Part shown: positions 52,893 to 62,202 of the stretch, in pieces
How the letters are laid out: each line of letters begins with the position of its first letter
Numbering within the stretch: the first letter of the stretch is position 1
Assembly (NCBI RefSeq): GCF_004771005.1
Contig: NZ_RQHV01000032.1
Location: forward strand, 53,003 to 117,002
Source: Leptospira ilyithenensis
GTDB lineage: Bacteria > Spirochaetota > Leptospiria > Leptospirales > Leptospiraceae
Direction: 5' to 3'
Length of the DNA stretch: 64,000 nt
Notes under the pieces: model-generated
Database searches by the model: none
Seen by the model: the letters and a program-made list of their open reading frames with translations, nothing else
What the model was told of the DNA's origin: nothing
Position numbers and translations under genes: made by a program

Positions 52893-54362
52893 TTACTGTA
52901 ATATTAGAATCTGATGACCCCATCGTTTGGTCGGCAGGTTTGTAAGACTTACCCAAGGTTCCTTTGTGACAAAGTTTGATTTTATAAACATAGTATTTCC
53001 TGCCGGAGATGTTGGTAAGGCGGAATTAGAATTCCCTCCGGAATAATATACGTTTCCATTTCTAGGATCTACAACTGCCGATCCAAATCCCATAGCAGAT
53101 GTTAATTGTGGTGGATTTGTTGTCCAAGTTGCTCCTGCAGAAAACGGGTTTGAAAGTGCTTGGACAAGAGTAGTAGGCGTATAAGCAGTAATGGTTCCGG
53201 AGGCAATGCCAGAGCTCAAGACACCGGTAATTGCAGTTACACCACCTATTGACCACATTTCGGATAATACTGAATTTGTATAAGAAACAAGAGAGTGCCC
53301 GGTTCGACCTGTGCTAAGGACTACTTCTATATTTCCAGTAGTGAGAGCATTTGATGCTATCATATAACCATCATGAGTCGTTCCAACAACCGCAGCAGCA
53401 GTTCGACCACCATTATTATAGACAACATTCCCGACTATCGTACTTGCCCTTCCGGATCCAGTCGCACCAAATGCAAGTCCGGTACTCCAAGTGTTATTCG
53501 CAACGTCATAAATATCAGTGGCAGTAGATCCGGCCCAAGCGGAAGTGTTAGAAGTCGTTGTACCACCGAGAAAGAATACTTTACCATTTACCGCAGAGGC
53601 CGACATATTAGCTCGTAAGCTCGCCGGTCCCTGAAGTTTATTACTCCATTTATCTGCAAGAACATCATAAACTTGCGTTAAACCGGATACAGAACCACTT
53701 GAGGTAAATCCTCCGGCTATTATGAGAGAATTTCTCACACCGGCGATTCCTGCAAAACTTACAGGTGTGGGCAAGCTAGTAAGTCCGGAAAACCAAGTAC
53801 TCGTATCAGGGTCATATAAATCCACGGCAGAAACAGCAGAAGTGTAACTATCCTGCAATCCTCCGACAGTCCATATCCCTCTTTGTCTCTGAACTTGGGT
53901 TGGTATCACTTCTGCTATGGAAACAATAGAAGATGCAAGGGACTCACCGGTTCCTGAAACGGCTGTTACTATAAATTTATAGGGAATCCCCAATTTTAAA
54001 TTTGAAAGAACCAAAGGAGTATCGACATTATTTAAACGTGTAATCTCCGATGTCGACTCAGGAACTACCGAAGGATCGGTTGCCGATAAAATCTGAGTCA
54101 AATTGCCAGATGAATCAATTGAGGGTGTGGAGATTGAGGAGGTATAATATACTCTGTAAACAATCGCATTTGGTATCTTATCCCAAGTGAGAGTTGCAGA
54201 ACGTGCAGATGTTGAGCTTACTGCTAGATTTGTAGGCGAACTTAGTCCGGGAGTTCCTACAATTGCCATTACTAAGAGATTATTTGCATTTTCATCTTTG
54301 TTAGGTGCACTACAAAAATTAAAAACTATCATTAAAAGAATTAAAAGAAATTTAAAAATCAT
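52893..54362 (-). CDS. lipoprotein with fibronectin III and kelch repeats
   Basis: The 489-residue protein has a signal peptide ending in lipobox FNFC (Cys17). A fibronectin type III domain (about residues 40-150, SPTNLAVSSTSARSATLTWD) is followed by five to six kelch-like repeats (GG-W-Y pattern, for example SLIIAGGFTSSGSVSGL, KVFFLGGTTTSNTSAW and NVYYSGGNSNS). This forms a beta-propeller on the outer or cytoplasmic membrane surface and probably binds proteins or sugars. It is a single gene, with low codon bias like its neighbours. Confidence 0.85.
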   Translation of the reverse strand: MIFKFLLILLMIVFNFCSAPNKDENANNLLVMAIVGTPGLSSPTNLAVSSTSARSATLTWDKIPNAIVYRVYYTSSISTPSIDSSGNLTQILSATDPSVVPESTSEITRLNNVDTPLVLSNLKLGIPYKFIVTAVSGTGESLASSIVSIAEVIPTQVQRQRGIWTVGGLQDSYTSAVSAVDLYDPDTSTWFSGLTSLPTPVSFAGIAGVRNSLIIAGGFTSSGSVSGLTQVYDVLADKWSNKLQGPASLRANMSASAVNGKVFFLGGTTTSNTSAWAGSTATDIYDVANNTWSTGLAFGATGSGRASTIVGNVVYNNGGRTAAAVVGTTHDGYMIASNALTTGNIEVVLSTGRTGHSLVSYTNSVLSEMWSIGGVTAITGVLSSGIASGTITAYTPTTLVQALSNPFSAGATWTTNPPQLTSAMGFGSAVVDPRNGNVYYSGGNSNSALPTSPAGNTMFIKSNFVTKEPWVSLTNLPTKRWGHQILILQ

Positions 54363-54803
54363 ACCATGAGTAGACGAAGAATTGTAAGTGTTTCGGTGAT
54401 TTTATTAGGTTAGAAATAATTTATTTACTATTTTGTAATTACAGAACTCAGTTGGAATTTAAATAATAAAATACATCTCAACACTTCATATTTAAATAGG
54501 AACGATTCATACTTTCGTTCCCTTCGTCGAGGAAAGCTTGATGTAGATGTATCAAAAAACCGGAACTGAGTAGTAGAAAAGGCGAACTTAGTTTTAAAAT
54601 TTTTTAAGGTTTTGTGAAAGCGATAGGCAGATCGGTGTTTTTATGTTAGGTGGTTTCCGGCAAGCCCACGACCCTCACCCCCCAACCCTAAAAAGGGAGG
54701 GGGCTCGATCGATCCCCAAATAAAACTATGTCACATCCATATTCTACCCGCCACGGATTGGAGCGGAAAGCCGGATCCCTCGGAGAGGGAGGCGCCCTAA
54801 CAT
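54363..54803. repeat. intergenic region with repeat copy B, MITE-like element
   Basis: No gene is supported in these 440 bases. GGAACGA (54499-54505) and TCGTTCC (54515-54521) form a hairpin. From about 54573 the sequence resembles 3758-3910. Within it, 54643-54803 is framed by ATGTTAGG and CCTAACAT, a perfect 8-base terminal inverted repeat, giving a 161-base unit. It includes the 42-base core at 54664-54705, shared with 3846-3887, and a 37-base module at 54758-54794, shared in reverse with 62440-62476 with one mismatch. The outer end overlaps the stop codon of the cyclase gene by one base. Confidence 0.65.
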
Positions 54804-56485
54804 TAATTTAATGCAGTTTCAACCTTCGAGATCTTCAAATCCCTTCCGAAAGGAATCAAGTAGACATTGACAGATTCCGTTTTGCCTCGGACGGAAATGG
54901 TATGTTTCTCAAACTTGGAAAAATCGATTAATGAATGTTTTGCGACATCTTCGGAAATGATTACCTCGCAGGAATATTCTTTTGTAGCGGATTCCAAACG
55001 ACTTGCAGTATTCACTGCGTCTCCAATCGCTGTGGGTGTGGTAGAATTTCCAAAAGTTCCGAGAATGACTACACCACTATGAATTCCAATTCCCATCCGC
55101 AATGGTTGGGGAAGCTCTTTTTGCAAACGTTCGTTCAGATGGACCAGTTGTTCGCTCATGTTCTGTATGGCAAGGACGGCTTGGTTACTAGCTTCTGTTA
55201 GGTTGGAATCCAATCCGAAGATTGCCATTAAGCCGTCGCCCATCAGTTTATCAATTTTGCCGCCAGCTTTTTCGATTTCAGAGCCTACTTGCTGAAAATA
55301 GGAATTCAAAATAAAAACCACGTCATAGGGTAATAACTGTTCGGTGAAAGTTGTGAATCCCCGCAAATCTGCAAATAGAATCACTATTTCCTTTTCCGTT
55401 CCGTAAATATATCTGCTTTGACGGATCGCATCAATTGCCGTGGCATTTGTAGGTAAAAGCGGTTCAATATAAATATCCGATTTAGGAATGGTTTGACAAG
55501 CTAGCCGAACGGACTTGGGAGCGGAGATTCTTGCGAGTACGACTATCTCTTCTTCCGAAGGAGAGTCCAGTTCCTCCAAGCCGGATTCAATATGAACTCT
55601 GCAAGTAGAACAGCGCCCTCTTCCTCCGCATACATTTGCATGAGGCAGCTTTGCCAGTTTGCTTGCCTCAAGGATAGTCGTGCCGGGAGATACGATGGAA
55701 ATCTTTCCGTTCGGATAATGCACTTTGATCGTCTTTTTCTTGTTTTGTGATCTTAGAAAAAACAGCCGGAAAACAAACAATGAAAAAATAACAAAATTAA
55801 ATGCCAAATTGGCGAGAGTACCGACTTGCAAGGAATACTCTTTGATCCATTCCGCTTTCTCAGGTAGATTCAAAAAAAAATCTTCCAACCATTCAGGATC
55901 TTGGGAAAGTAAAAACACTTCTTTCTGTGCACTGATGATTCCCATGATCGAAAGAACGGGAAAGATCGATACGATCACTAAAAACAAGTTGGAATAACTT
56001 ACAAACCAAGGTTTGTATCTCAACCAAAAATAAAGTCCGAAACAACCATGCGCCCATACAACCAAGAGCAAAGTGATGTCAATGGCAGTGAAAAAGGATC
56101 CGTATACTAAAAACAGATGAGTGTAACTGTCCTCAACACCTAACAGTTCATTCATGCCTAGAGTGACTGCGATATGGCCGATCAAAAGCTGAGGAATCAC
56201 CAGTCCGCTGAAAAATTGCAGAAATTCTCCTTTTGACATTTTCAGAGTCTTTCTGGATAAGATGCTGCTCAGCGTGAGGATGATGTGAATGGATGTAGCA
56301 AAGAAAAGAACGGGGTGAATGACGGGAAAACGCCAAAACCCGATGAAAAGTTTTCGTGAGGATTCTAATAAATCCAAAGAAAAAATTCCCAAGCTATGAT
56401 TGAGAAGATGTGTGAAAACATAGGTAAAAAGAACAAGGCCGGAACCCAACCTCAAACGATTTTTCCATCCAAAGATCAAGTCCAT
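54803..56485 (-). CDS. membrane redox-type adenylate cyclase: cytochrome-b-like anchor, 2Fe-2S ferredoxin, cyclase
   Basis: This 560-residue protein has six membrane helices (about residues 10-245) containing seven histidines (26, 30, 57, 67, 104, 123 and about 146), a layout resembling the succinate dehydrogenase-like, diheme-b anchor known from CyaC of Sinorhizobium meliloti. Residues 255-350 form a ferredoxin domain with Cys in NVCGGRGRCSTCRVH (C-x5-C-x2-C) and a fourth in RLACQTIPK. The class III cyclase domain (about 365-545) has metal aspartates in ILFADLRGFT and KLMGDGLMAIFG, Lys in GGKIDKLMG and NTASRLE. It probably makes cAMP in response to quinone or redox state. The stop codon touches the intergenic repeat. 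Confidence 0.85.
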   Translation of the reverse strand: MDLIFGWKNRLRLGSGLVLFTYVFTHLLNHSLGIFSLDLLESSRKLFIGFWRFPVIHPVLFFATSIHIILTLSSILSRKTLKMSKGEFLQFFSGLVIPQLLIGHIAVTLGMNELLGVEDSYTHLFLVYGSFFTAIDITLLLVVWAHGCFGLYFWLRYKPWFVSYSNLFLVIVSIFPVLSIMGIISAQKEVFLLSQDPEWLEDFFLNLPEKAEWIKEYSLQVGTLANLAFNFVIFSLFVFRLFFLRSQNKKKTIKVHYPNGKISIVSPGTTILEASKLAKLPHANVCGGRGRCSTCRVHIESGLEELDSPSEEEIVVLARISAPKSVRLACQTIPKSDIYIEPLLPTNATAIDAIRQSRYIYGTEKEIVILFADLRGFTTFTEQLLPYDVVFILNSYFQQVGSEIEKAGGKIDKLMGDGLMAIFGLDSNLTEASNQAVLAIQNMSEQLVHLNERLQKELPQPLRMGIGIHSGVVILGTFGNSTTPTAIGDAVNTASRLESATKEYSCEVIISEDVAKHSLIDFSKFEKHTISVRGKTESVNVYLIPFGRDLKISKVETALN

Positions 56486-56618
56486 ATATTTTACCTATGC
56501 CTCAGGGTGAAGAGGAATGAAAATCAGTCGAGAATAATTAATTCAAAGGTAAAGTATCCGGTTTCAGTTTTACTTGGAAAGAATCGAATGGAATTTAAAT
56601 TGTGAATGAAGGGCAGAT

Positions 56619-57938
56619 ATGGACAAACGATTAAAGACCTTTTTTATTAGGATCAATCTGGTTTTGAAAGTTCAGCCTCACGAAATTCCCATTCTCATTT
56701 ATTCAAGTTTATGTTTTTTTTGCATTCTATCTTCCTATTATATACTTCGCCCTATCCGTGACGAATTGGGGATCGAAACAGGGACCAAAGCACTTCCCTG
56801 GCTTTTTTCCGCCACTTTGATTTCCATCATTTTACTCAATTTCCCTTTTGCCTGGCTCACTCATAAACTCAATCGAAAGCACTTACTCAATTTCCTATTC
56901 CGTTTCTTTCTTTTACAGTTGTTAATCTTTGCATTTCTCTTTTCAACCAATCCTCATAATATCTGGATCGGTCGTATTTTCTTTGTTTGGGTCTCAGTAT
57001 TCAATCTTTTCGTTGTCTCCGTATTCTGGGTGTTAATTGTAGATCTTTTTCAGGAAGAAGAAGGAAAACGACTTTTCGGAATCATATCTGCGGGAGGTTC
57101 CATAGGAGCGATTGCAGGGTCTCTTTTTACAGCAAGCCTTGTAGAACATACTTCCAAAACAAATCTGCTCATCGTATCGGCGATCCTTCTGGAACTTGCA
57201 GCCCAAGCAGGAATGCGAATGTACACTGTTCGTGCAAAGTTGCAAAAGAAAGAAATCGATTCGACCAGGCCCATCGTAGAAAACAGCTCTCTCTTCTGGG
57301 GACTATTGGGCATGTTCCATTCACCTTATCTTGCTAATGCGGCACTTTACGTATTCATTTATACAGCGACTTCTTCTTTAATCTACTTCCAACAGGTTCA
57401 TATCTTTGAAACCGGATTTTCTTCTGCGGGAGAAAGGACTTCCCTATTGGCAAAAATGGATTTGGCCGTGAATGTTTCCACATTGATCATTCAAATTTTA
57501 TTTACAAGCAGGATCATTCGATTTCTAGGAGTGAGCGGAGCTTTGGCAATGCTTCCTATTATTGGAATTTTAGGTTTTGGATTTTTGAGTGTTTTTCCTT
57601 CCATAACACTTGTTTTGATCATTCAGATCACAAGAAGAGTGGGACAATTTGCACTGGCAAAACCCACGAGAGAAGTTTTATTCACGCTCGTTTCCAAAGA
57701 AGATAAATTCAAAGCTAAAAATTTCATGGATACCGCAGTCTATAGATTAGGTGATCAATCCGGAGCATGGATTCACGCTTTTTTCTCATTCGTAGGTATG
57801 AACCCGATCCAGATTTCCATGTTAGGAATAGGAGCTTCCCTGCTTTGGTTGTGGAATGGTATTTGGTTGGGCAAAAAAGAAAAGGAATTGGTTTTAAAAA
57901 TCGAACAAAGATCCAGTCTAAAAAAAGATCATCTTTAG
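56619..57938 (+). CDS. MFS carrier of the Npt1/Npt2 nucleotide-transporter type
   Basis: This 439-residue protein has about twelve membrane helices. The first part contains YYILRPIRDELGIETGTKAL, and the cytoplasmic loop region GRIFFVWVSVFNLFVVSVFW with DLFQEEEGKRLFGIISAGGS and TREVLFTLVSKEDKFKAKNF is shared by the Npt-like transporters that include bacterial ATP/ADP carriers. Free-living spirochaetes carry such paralogues whose substrate is not settled. The aldo/keto reductase gene follows after nine bases. Confidence 0.8.
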   Translation: MDKRLKTFFIRINLVLKVQPHEIPILIYSSLCFFCILSSYYILRPIRDELGIETGTKALPWLFSATLISIILLNFPFAWLTHKLNRKHLLNFLFRFFLLQLLIFAFLFSTNPHNIWIGRIFFVWVSVFNLFVVSVFWVLIVDLFQEEEGKRLFGIISAGGSIGAIAGSLFTASLVEHTSKTNLLIVSAILLELAAQAGMRMYTVRAKLQKKEIDSTRPIVENSSLFWGLLGMFHSPYLANAALYVFIYTATSSLIYFQQVHIFETGFSSAGERTSLLAKMDLAVNVSTLIIQILFTSRIIRFLGVSGALAMLPIIGILGFGFLSVFPSITLVLIIQITRRVGQFALAKPTREVLFTLVSKEDKFKAKNFMDTAVYRLGDQSGAWIHAFFSFVGMNPIQISMLGIGASLLWLWNGIWLGKKEKELVLKIEQRSSLKKDHL

Positions 57939-57947
57939 GAAGAAAGT

Positions 57948-58898
57948 ATGTTTAGTAGAAAAAAATTCATCCTTGGCAGTTTGTTGATAACATCCTCTCT
58001 GAAAAAATTAAAATCCGAACCGAATTCGAGGAATCCTTCCATGGAAGCACAATCAAATCCATCTTTGAAAAATACAAAAGTTCTAAAAGCTAAGATTCTA
58101 TCCAGCGGAGAGTTTCTTCCACGGGTCGGACTTGGCACCTATCAGACATTTGACGTAGGGAAAGATTCGTCAAAACAAAAAGAACTGTCCCTATTATTGG
58201 AATACTTTTACTCCTCGGGCGGAAGTATGATCGATTCTTCTCCTATGTACGGAACTTCCGAAGAAGTTGTCGGAGACGTTTCTTTGAAAACAAATTTGAA
58301 TGAAAAGTTGTTTTTTGCCACCAAGGTATGGATCAGCGGAAAAGAAGCCGGCGAAAAACAAATGTTATCCTCTCTCTCCAAAATGAAACGAAAACATCTG
58401 GAATTGATGCAAATCCATAACCTTGTAGATTGGAAGACTCATTTAATAACTCTTAAGGATTGGAAAGAAAAAGGAATCATTCGTTATATAGGAATCACAC
58501 ATTATACGACGAGCGCTTTTCCCGAGTTGGAAAAGATCATTCGATCGGAACAAATAGATTTTTTGCAAATCCCCTATTCCATCGCGGAAACAACCGGAGA
58601 TGAAAGATTGATTCCCGCTGCGTTTGATCACGGAGTGAGTGTTATCGCAAACGAACCGTTTGCCCGTGGTCGATTGTTTTCCAGCACCAAAGGTAAAGAT
58701 TTACCTGGCTGGGCAAAAGAAATAGGAATCAGCAGTTGGGCGGAATATTTTCTGAAATTCATTCTGGCTTCCGAAAAAATTCAATTTGTAATACCTGCGA
58801 CAAACAAACTGGGGCACCTTAAAGAAAATATGACAGCCGGCACAGGCAACTTACCGTCTCTTTCCGACCGAAAGAAAATGAAGTCGGAGTTTTTTTAA
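57948..58898 (+). CDS. aldo/keto reductase with signal-like N-terminus
   Basis: This 316-residue protein begins FSRKKFILGSLLITS, a short basic-hydrophobic segment that may be a signal or twin-arginine-like anchor, absent from typical cytosolic members. The AKR barrel has GTYQTF near the start of the barrel, MIDSSPMYGTSEEVV with catalytic Asp and Tyr, TKVWISG with Lys and LMQIHNLVDW with His, so the tetrad is complete. NADPH is the expected cofactor. The substrate is unknown. It starts nine bases after the Npt-like gene. Confidence 0.85.
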   Translation: MFSRKKFILGSLLITSSLKKLKSEPNSRNPSMEAQSNPSLKNTKVLKAKILSSGEFLPRVGLGTYQTFDVGKDSSKQKELSLLLEYFYSSGGSMIDSSPMYGTSEEVVGDVSLKTNLNEKLFFATKVWISGKEAGEKQMLSSLSKMKRKHLELMQIHNLVDWKTHLITLKDWKEKGIIRYIGITHYTTSAFPELEKIIRSEQIDFLQIPYSIAETTGDERLIPAAFDHGVSVIANEPFARGRLFSSTKGKDLPGWAKEIGISSWAEYFLKFILASEKIQFVIPATNKLGHLKENMTAGTGNLPSLSDRKKMKSEFF

Positions 58899-58965
58899 AA
58901 TTAGAGATGCAGTTTTTCAAAAGAGAAATTAATCTTATCTTAGCATTTGAACTCGGAGGTTTGTT

Positions 58966-59523
58966 ATGCGATTTTCTTTTTTAAAAACCAATCTTTTACT
59001 TACAACCATTTCTATCGTGAGTGGCTTATCCGCGGCCGATATCAAACTCACCAGTAACGCCATCAAAGAAGGTTCTGTTCTTACAAATGCGCAAGTTTTC
59101 AACGGATTCGGTTGCAGTGGAGAAAACATTTCTCCCGATCTGAATTGGACGGGAGTTCCGAAAGAAACAAAGGCATTTGCAGTCACTGTATATGATCCTG
59201 ATGCTCCTACCGGGAGCGGATTCTGGCACTGGGTTGTTTTTAATATTCCCGCCGATGCGACAGGGCTTGCTTCCAAAGCAGGAAACGAAAAAGGAACTCT
59301 TCCACAAGGCTCCATCCAAAGCAGAACCGATTTCGGCAAACCAGGATTTGGCGGAGCTTGTCCTCCTGCGGGAGACAAACCTCACCGTTACATCTTCAAA
59401 GTGTACGCTTTAAAAGACAAAATTCCTTTGGACGCGGACGCTCCGGGCGCCTTGGTAGGATTTTATATCAATAGCCTAAAACTGGCAGAAGGAAAACTGA
59501 ACGCAAAATACGGCAGAAAATAA
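58966..59523 (+). CDS. periplasmic PEBP (YbhB/YbcL) family protein
   Basis: GGAGG lies before the ATG and a signal peptide of about 23 residues ([15 protein letters not shown]) precedes the PEBP fold. [20 protein letters not shown] and [19 protein letters not shown] are the two conserved regions forming the phosphate-binding pocket. Eukaryotic relatives bind phosphatidylethanolamine and kinases. The bacterial role is not known. It is a single gene converging on the sensor kinase gene with only one base between stops. Confidence 0.9.
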   Translation: MRFSFLKTNLLLTTISIVSGLSAADIKLTSNAIKEGSVLTNAQVFNGFGCSGENISPDLNWTGVPKETKAFAVTVYDPDAPTGSGFWHWVVFNIPADATGLASKAGNEKGTLPQGSIQSRTDFGKPGFGGACPPAGDKPHRYIFKVYALKDKIPLDADAPGALVGFYINSLKLAEGKLNAKYGRK

Positions 59524-59524
59524 A

Positions 59525-61318
59525 TTACAACTTCAAACTAAGGATGACCGTTAAACCTTCGTTTGGATTTGAAATCGTACTGACTACACCATCAATCTGC
59601 TCCGTCAGATTCTTTACTAACATAAATCCGAGCGTATTAGCTTCGCTCGGATTTGTGGTTTTGGAAAGCCCGCAACCGTCATCAGATACAACCAAATTCA
59701 CATGATCACTGACTTGATTCAAATGAACGCGAATTTCTCCTTTATGATCATTGGGATAAGCGTATTTCAAGGCATTTGTGATTAATTCGTTTAAGATCAA
59801 TCCCACTGGCAAGGCACGTTTCAAATCCAATTGAATCTTTTCCAGTTTAACCGAAAATTGAATCTTTTTTGAATTGATCGCATACATTTCCGAAAAGGAA
59901 TCGATTAAATCCTTAATGTACAAATGCAAATCCAACCTATCTATCGCGGACGATCGGTACAATCTTTCATAGATTTTAGACATGGAATGTATACGAGACT
60001 GTGCATTTAGAAAGATACGTTTTGTATCTTCGTCTTTTATATGGTTCAATTCAAAACCAAGTAAGTTGGAAACAACATTCAAACTGTTTTTAACTCTATG
60101 TTGCAATTCTTTAAGAAGGATTTCTTTCTCATCCAAAGATTTTTGGAGTTCCGCTTCCACATGTTTTTTCGCAGTGATGTCATGATTGATGCTGAGTAGG
60201 TACTTTTCACCGGAGATGACAATCTGCTCGACGAACACCAGTATATCGGCGACATCTCCCGATTTTTTGCGAATCTTCATCTCTTCGCCTTCGATCCTGC
60301 CTGTATCTCTTAAAATTTCAAGAAGACGATCTCTTTCTTCGGAAATCCACCAGTGCTGCGTTTGCTTTGTACTTTTTCCGATAATTTCATCTCTTCTATA
60401 TTCAAACAACTGGCAGAATGCTTTATTTACGCTTACATAGACTCCGTCCGTATAACGCGTAACAGCCATTCCCATGGGACTTGCCTTAAAAATAGCCGCG
60501 AATCTTTCTTCTGATCCCCGCAATTCTTCCTGCATTTTATAGTCTGCCGTTACATCCCGAAAAACAAGTACGACTCCCAAAACATCGCCTTTTTCGTTTT
60601 GAATCGGTGCTCCGCTGTCCGCAATTTGATACTCTACTCCATTTTTGGCAAGTAAGGCGGTATGATTGGCAAGGCCGACGATCTGTCCTGTTTTTAAAAC
60701 CTCATCAATCGGGTTTTTGGCAGGCACTCTGGTTTTTGCATTTACGATATGAAATACATTTCTAACAGGAGCACCGATTGCTTCGTATGCGAGCCAGCCA
60801 GTCAATTTCTCTGCGACAGGATTCATTCTTGTGATTCTTCCTTGGTTGTCGGAAGCAATCACAGCATCTCCGATGGAGTTCAGAGTAACACGAAGACTTT
60901 CTTCTTTCTTTTTGACTTTCTGATTTGCATAAAAAAGATCGAACGCCATATCAATAGAAGATTGTAATACAAAATTGCCGGAGTTTTTGATCACATAACC
61001 GTATCTCGTGATGCCTCTTACTTTTTCCACCATCTCTTTTTCTGCATGCGATGTAAGAAAGACGATGGGAACTTCTACCATTTTCAGAATCTCCCGGGAA
61101 GTTTCCGTTCCATCCAATCCGGCGCCCAAATCCATATCCATTAAAATCAAATCAACCTCTTGTCCGGATTGAATCAATTTGATTGCTTTTTCTCCGGAGG
61201 ATGCGGTGTAAACAGTATATCCCACCAAACGCAGAGCTTGCGCTTCCGCCATTCCGATTATCGTATCATCTTCTACTATCAGTAAGGTTCTTTTTTGCTT
61301 TTCTACTTGAGTAATCAT
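59525..61318 (-). CDS. receiver-PAS-PAS histidine kinase (HisKA_2 type)
   Basis: ATG at 61316-61318 is preferred to GTG 61328 because GAGGG lies five bases upstream. The 597-residue soluble protein has an N-terminal receiver domain (VEDDTIIGMAEAQAL and LILMDMDLGAG, with the phospho-acceptor Asp near residue 57). Two PAS domains (about 145-255 and 275-390) follow. The HisKA_2 box KELQHRVKNSLNVVSNLL holds the phospho-His, and the ATPase carries LILNELITNALKYAYPN and DDGCGL. It is a hybrid kinase that receives phosphate at its own N-terminus and probably signals onward to a separate regulator. Confidence 0.93.
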   Translation of the reverse strand: MITQVEKQKRTLLIVEDDTIIGMAEAQALRLVGYTVYTASSGEKAIKLIQSGQEVDLILMDMDLGAGLDGTETSREILKMVEVPIVFLTSHAEKEMVEKVRGITRYGYVIKNSGNFVLQSSIDMAFDLFYANQKVKKKEESLRVTLNSIGDAVIASDNQGRITRMNPVAEKLTGWLAYEAIGAPVRNVFHIVNAKTRVPAKNPIDEVLKTGQIVGLANHTALLAKNGVEYQIADSGAPIQNEKGDVLGVVLVFRDVTADYKMQEELRGSEERFAAIFKASPMGMAVTRYTDGVYVSVNKAFCQLFEYRRDEIIGKSTKQTQHWWISEERDRLLEILRDTGRIEGEEMKIRKKSGDVADILVFVEQIVISGEKYLLSINHDITAKKHVEAELQKSLDEKEILLKELQHRVKNSLNVVSNLLGFELNHIKDEDTKRIFLNAQSRIHSMSKIYERLYRSSAIDRLDLHLYIKDLIDSFSEMYAINSKKIQFSVKLEKIQLDLKRALPVGLILNELITNALKYAYPNDHKGEIRVHLNQVSDHVNLVVSDDGCGLSKTTNPSEANTLGFMLVKNLTEQIDGVVSTISNPNEGLTVILSLKL

Positions 61319-61740
61319 GACGTCCCTCACAAGGATTCTTTTCGCAAATGAGCAAACTCTATTTTTATATTTTTAAAATGATTTATCTATTAGAAATTCA
61401 TAATCCCAAGTTTTATTTTTGATTTACGAGGATTTAAATATTACCCTCTACCAAATTAATAGACAGTTTTTAGATTGGTTTTTTGCAAAATAAGCGGAAA
61501 AACGCCGTTTTCCACTAAGATCAGTTTTTTGAACTGATTATGTAATCATTTTTATGACTTATTTCTATCAGACATAAGAGAAATCCGTTTAGAGAAATGG
61601 AAAAAAGAACGATGTCCGAAAACGCAAACTTATGGGTTTTATGCAAAACAGAGTCATAAAACTTAAAAATCCCGCTGCTTCGTTGGCAACGGAAAAGAGT
61701 TCAAAAGCACAAAACGAGCGCTATATCCACCTAATCATAA
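61319..61740. other. 422-base intergenic region with two hairpins
   Basis: No gene is well supported. ATCAGTT (61520-61526) with AACTGAT (61532-61538) and GGAAAA (61496-61501) with TTTTCC (61508-61513) are two adjacent inverted repeats in the leftward path from the pterin synthase toward the kinase. They could terminate the pterin synthase transcript. A weak rightward reading of about 50 codons near 61632 overlaps the end of the pterin synthase gene. It has no ribosome site and was not called. Confidence 0.45.
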
Positions 61741-62139
61741 TTAGGGCTCAAAGAAAGCAAGATTTTCAGGACCTTCATGAATTACGATCCTTATGATTTT
61801 TCCGTTTGTTTTCGCCACTTCTTCTTTGAGTCCCACAAAAAACCAACGGGCTACATTTTCGGAAGTAGGATTGATTCCTTTAAAATCGGGGTGTTCATTG
61901 ATCAGAAGATGGTCTATACTATGAACCAACTCCTGCAACCGGTTTCTTGCCGTTAAAAAATCGTAGCTGATTCCATCCGGACGAATGTTTTCTTTTCCCG
62001 ACAGAAAGACTTCCACTTTCCAGGAATGGCCATGAATCGGCTCATCGGAACCATCCGGAAAATAATCATACAAATAGTGTGCGGACTCAAACCGCCCTTC
62101 GATCCGAACGTAAAATTTCCCAGATTCTTCGGTAAACAT
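61741..62139 (-). CDS. 6-pyruvoyl-tetrahydropterin synthase family, PTPS-III type
   Basis: This 132-residue protein has the tunnelling-fold zinc ligands His21 in FESAHYL and His36/His38 in IHGHSW. The catalytic Cys of QueD and of mammalian PTPS (C-x3-HGH) is absent. Instead the sequence is DEPIHGH, i.e. Glu33-x-x-HGH. That ExxHGH signature is diagnostic for the PTPS-III subgroup, which converts 7,8-dihydroneopterin triphosphate to 6-hydroxymethyl-dihydropterin and replaces FolB in folate synthesis. A QueD role (queuosine) is therefore unlikely. No folate or queuosine gene is adjacent. Confidence 0.85.
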   Translation of the reverse strand: MFTEESGKFYVRIEGRFESAHYLYDYFPDGSDEPIHGHSWKVEVFLSGKENIRPDGISYDFLTARNRLQELVHSIDHLLINEHPDFKGINPTSENVARWFFVGLKEEVAKTNGKIIRIVIHEGPENLAFFEP

Positions 62140-62174
62140 TCCAATTGACGAATAGGGGAACGTCTAATATTTGT

Positions 62175-62189
62175 ATAGTAAATTACTAT
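62175..62189. promoter_or_regulatory. 15-base palindrome before the DUF1858 gene
   Basis: ATAGTAA (62175-62181) and TTACTAT (62183-62189) are a perfect inverted repeat around one A, 13 bases before ATG 62203. The left arm overlaps TATAGT (62174-62179), a possible -10, so a repressor could act here. The divergent gene at 62139 shares the 63-base spacer. No regulator gene adjoins. Confidence 0.45.
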
Positions 62190-62202
62190 CCGAGGTGTCC
62201 TG

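Noticed and set aside
61741..62139. Annotation as QueD
   Set aside because: The QueD Cys (C-x3-HGH) is absent and ExxHGH of PTPS-III is present.
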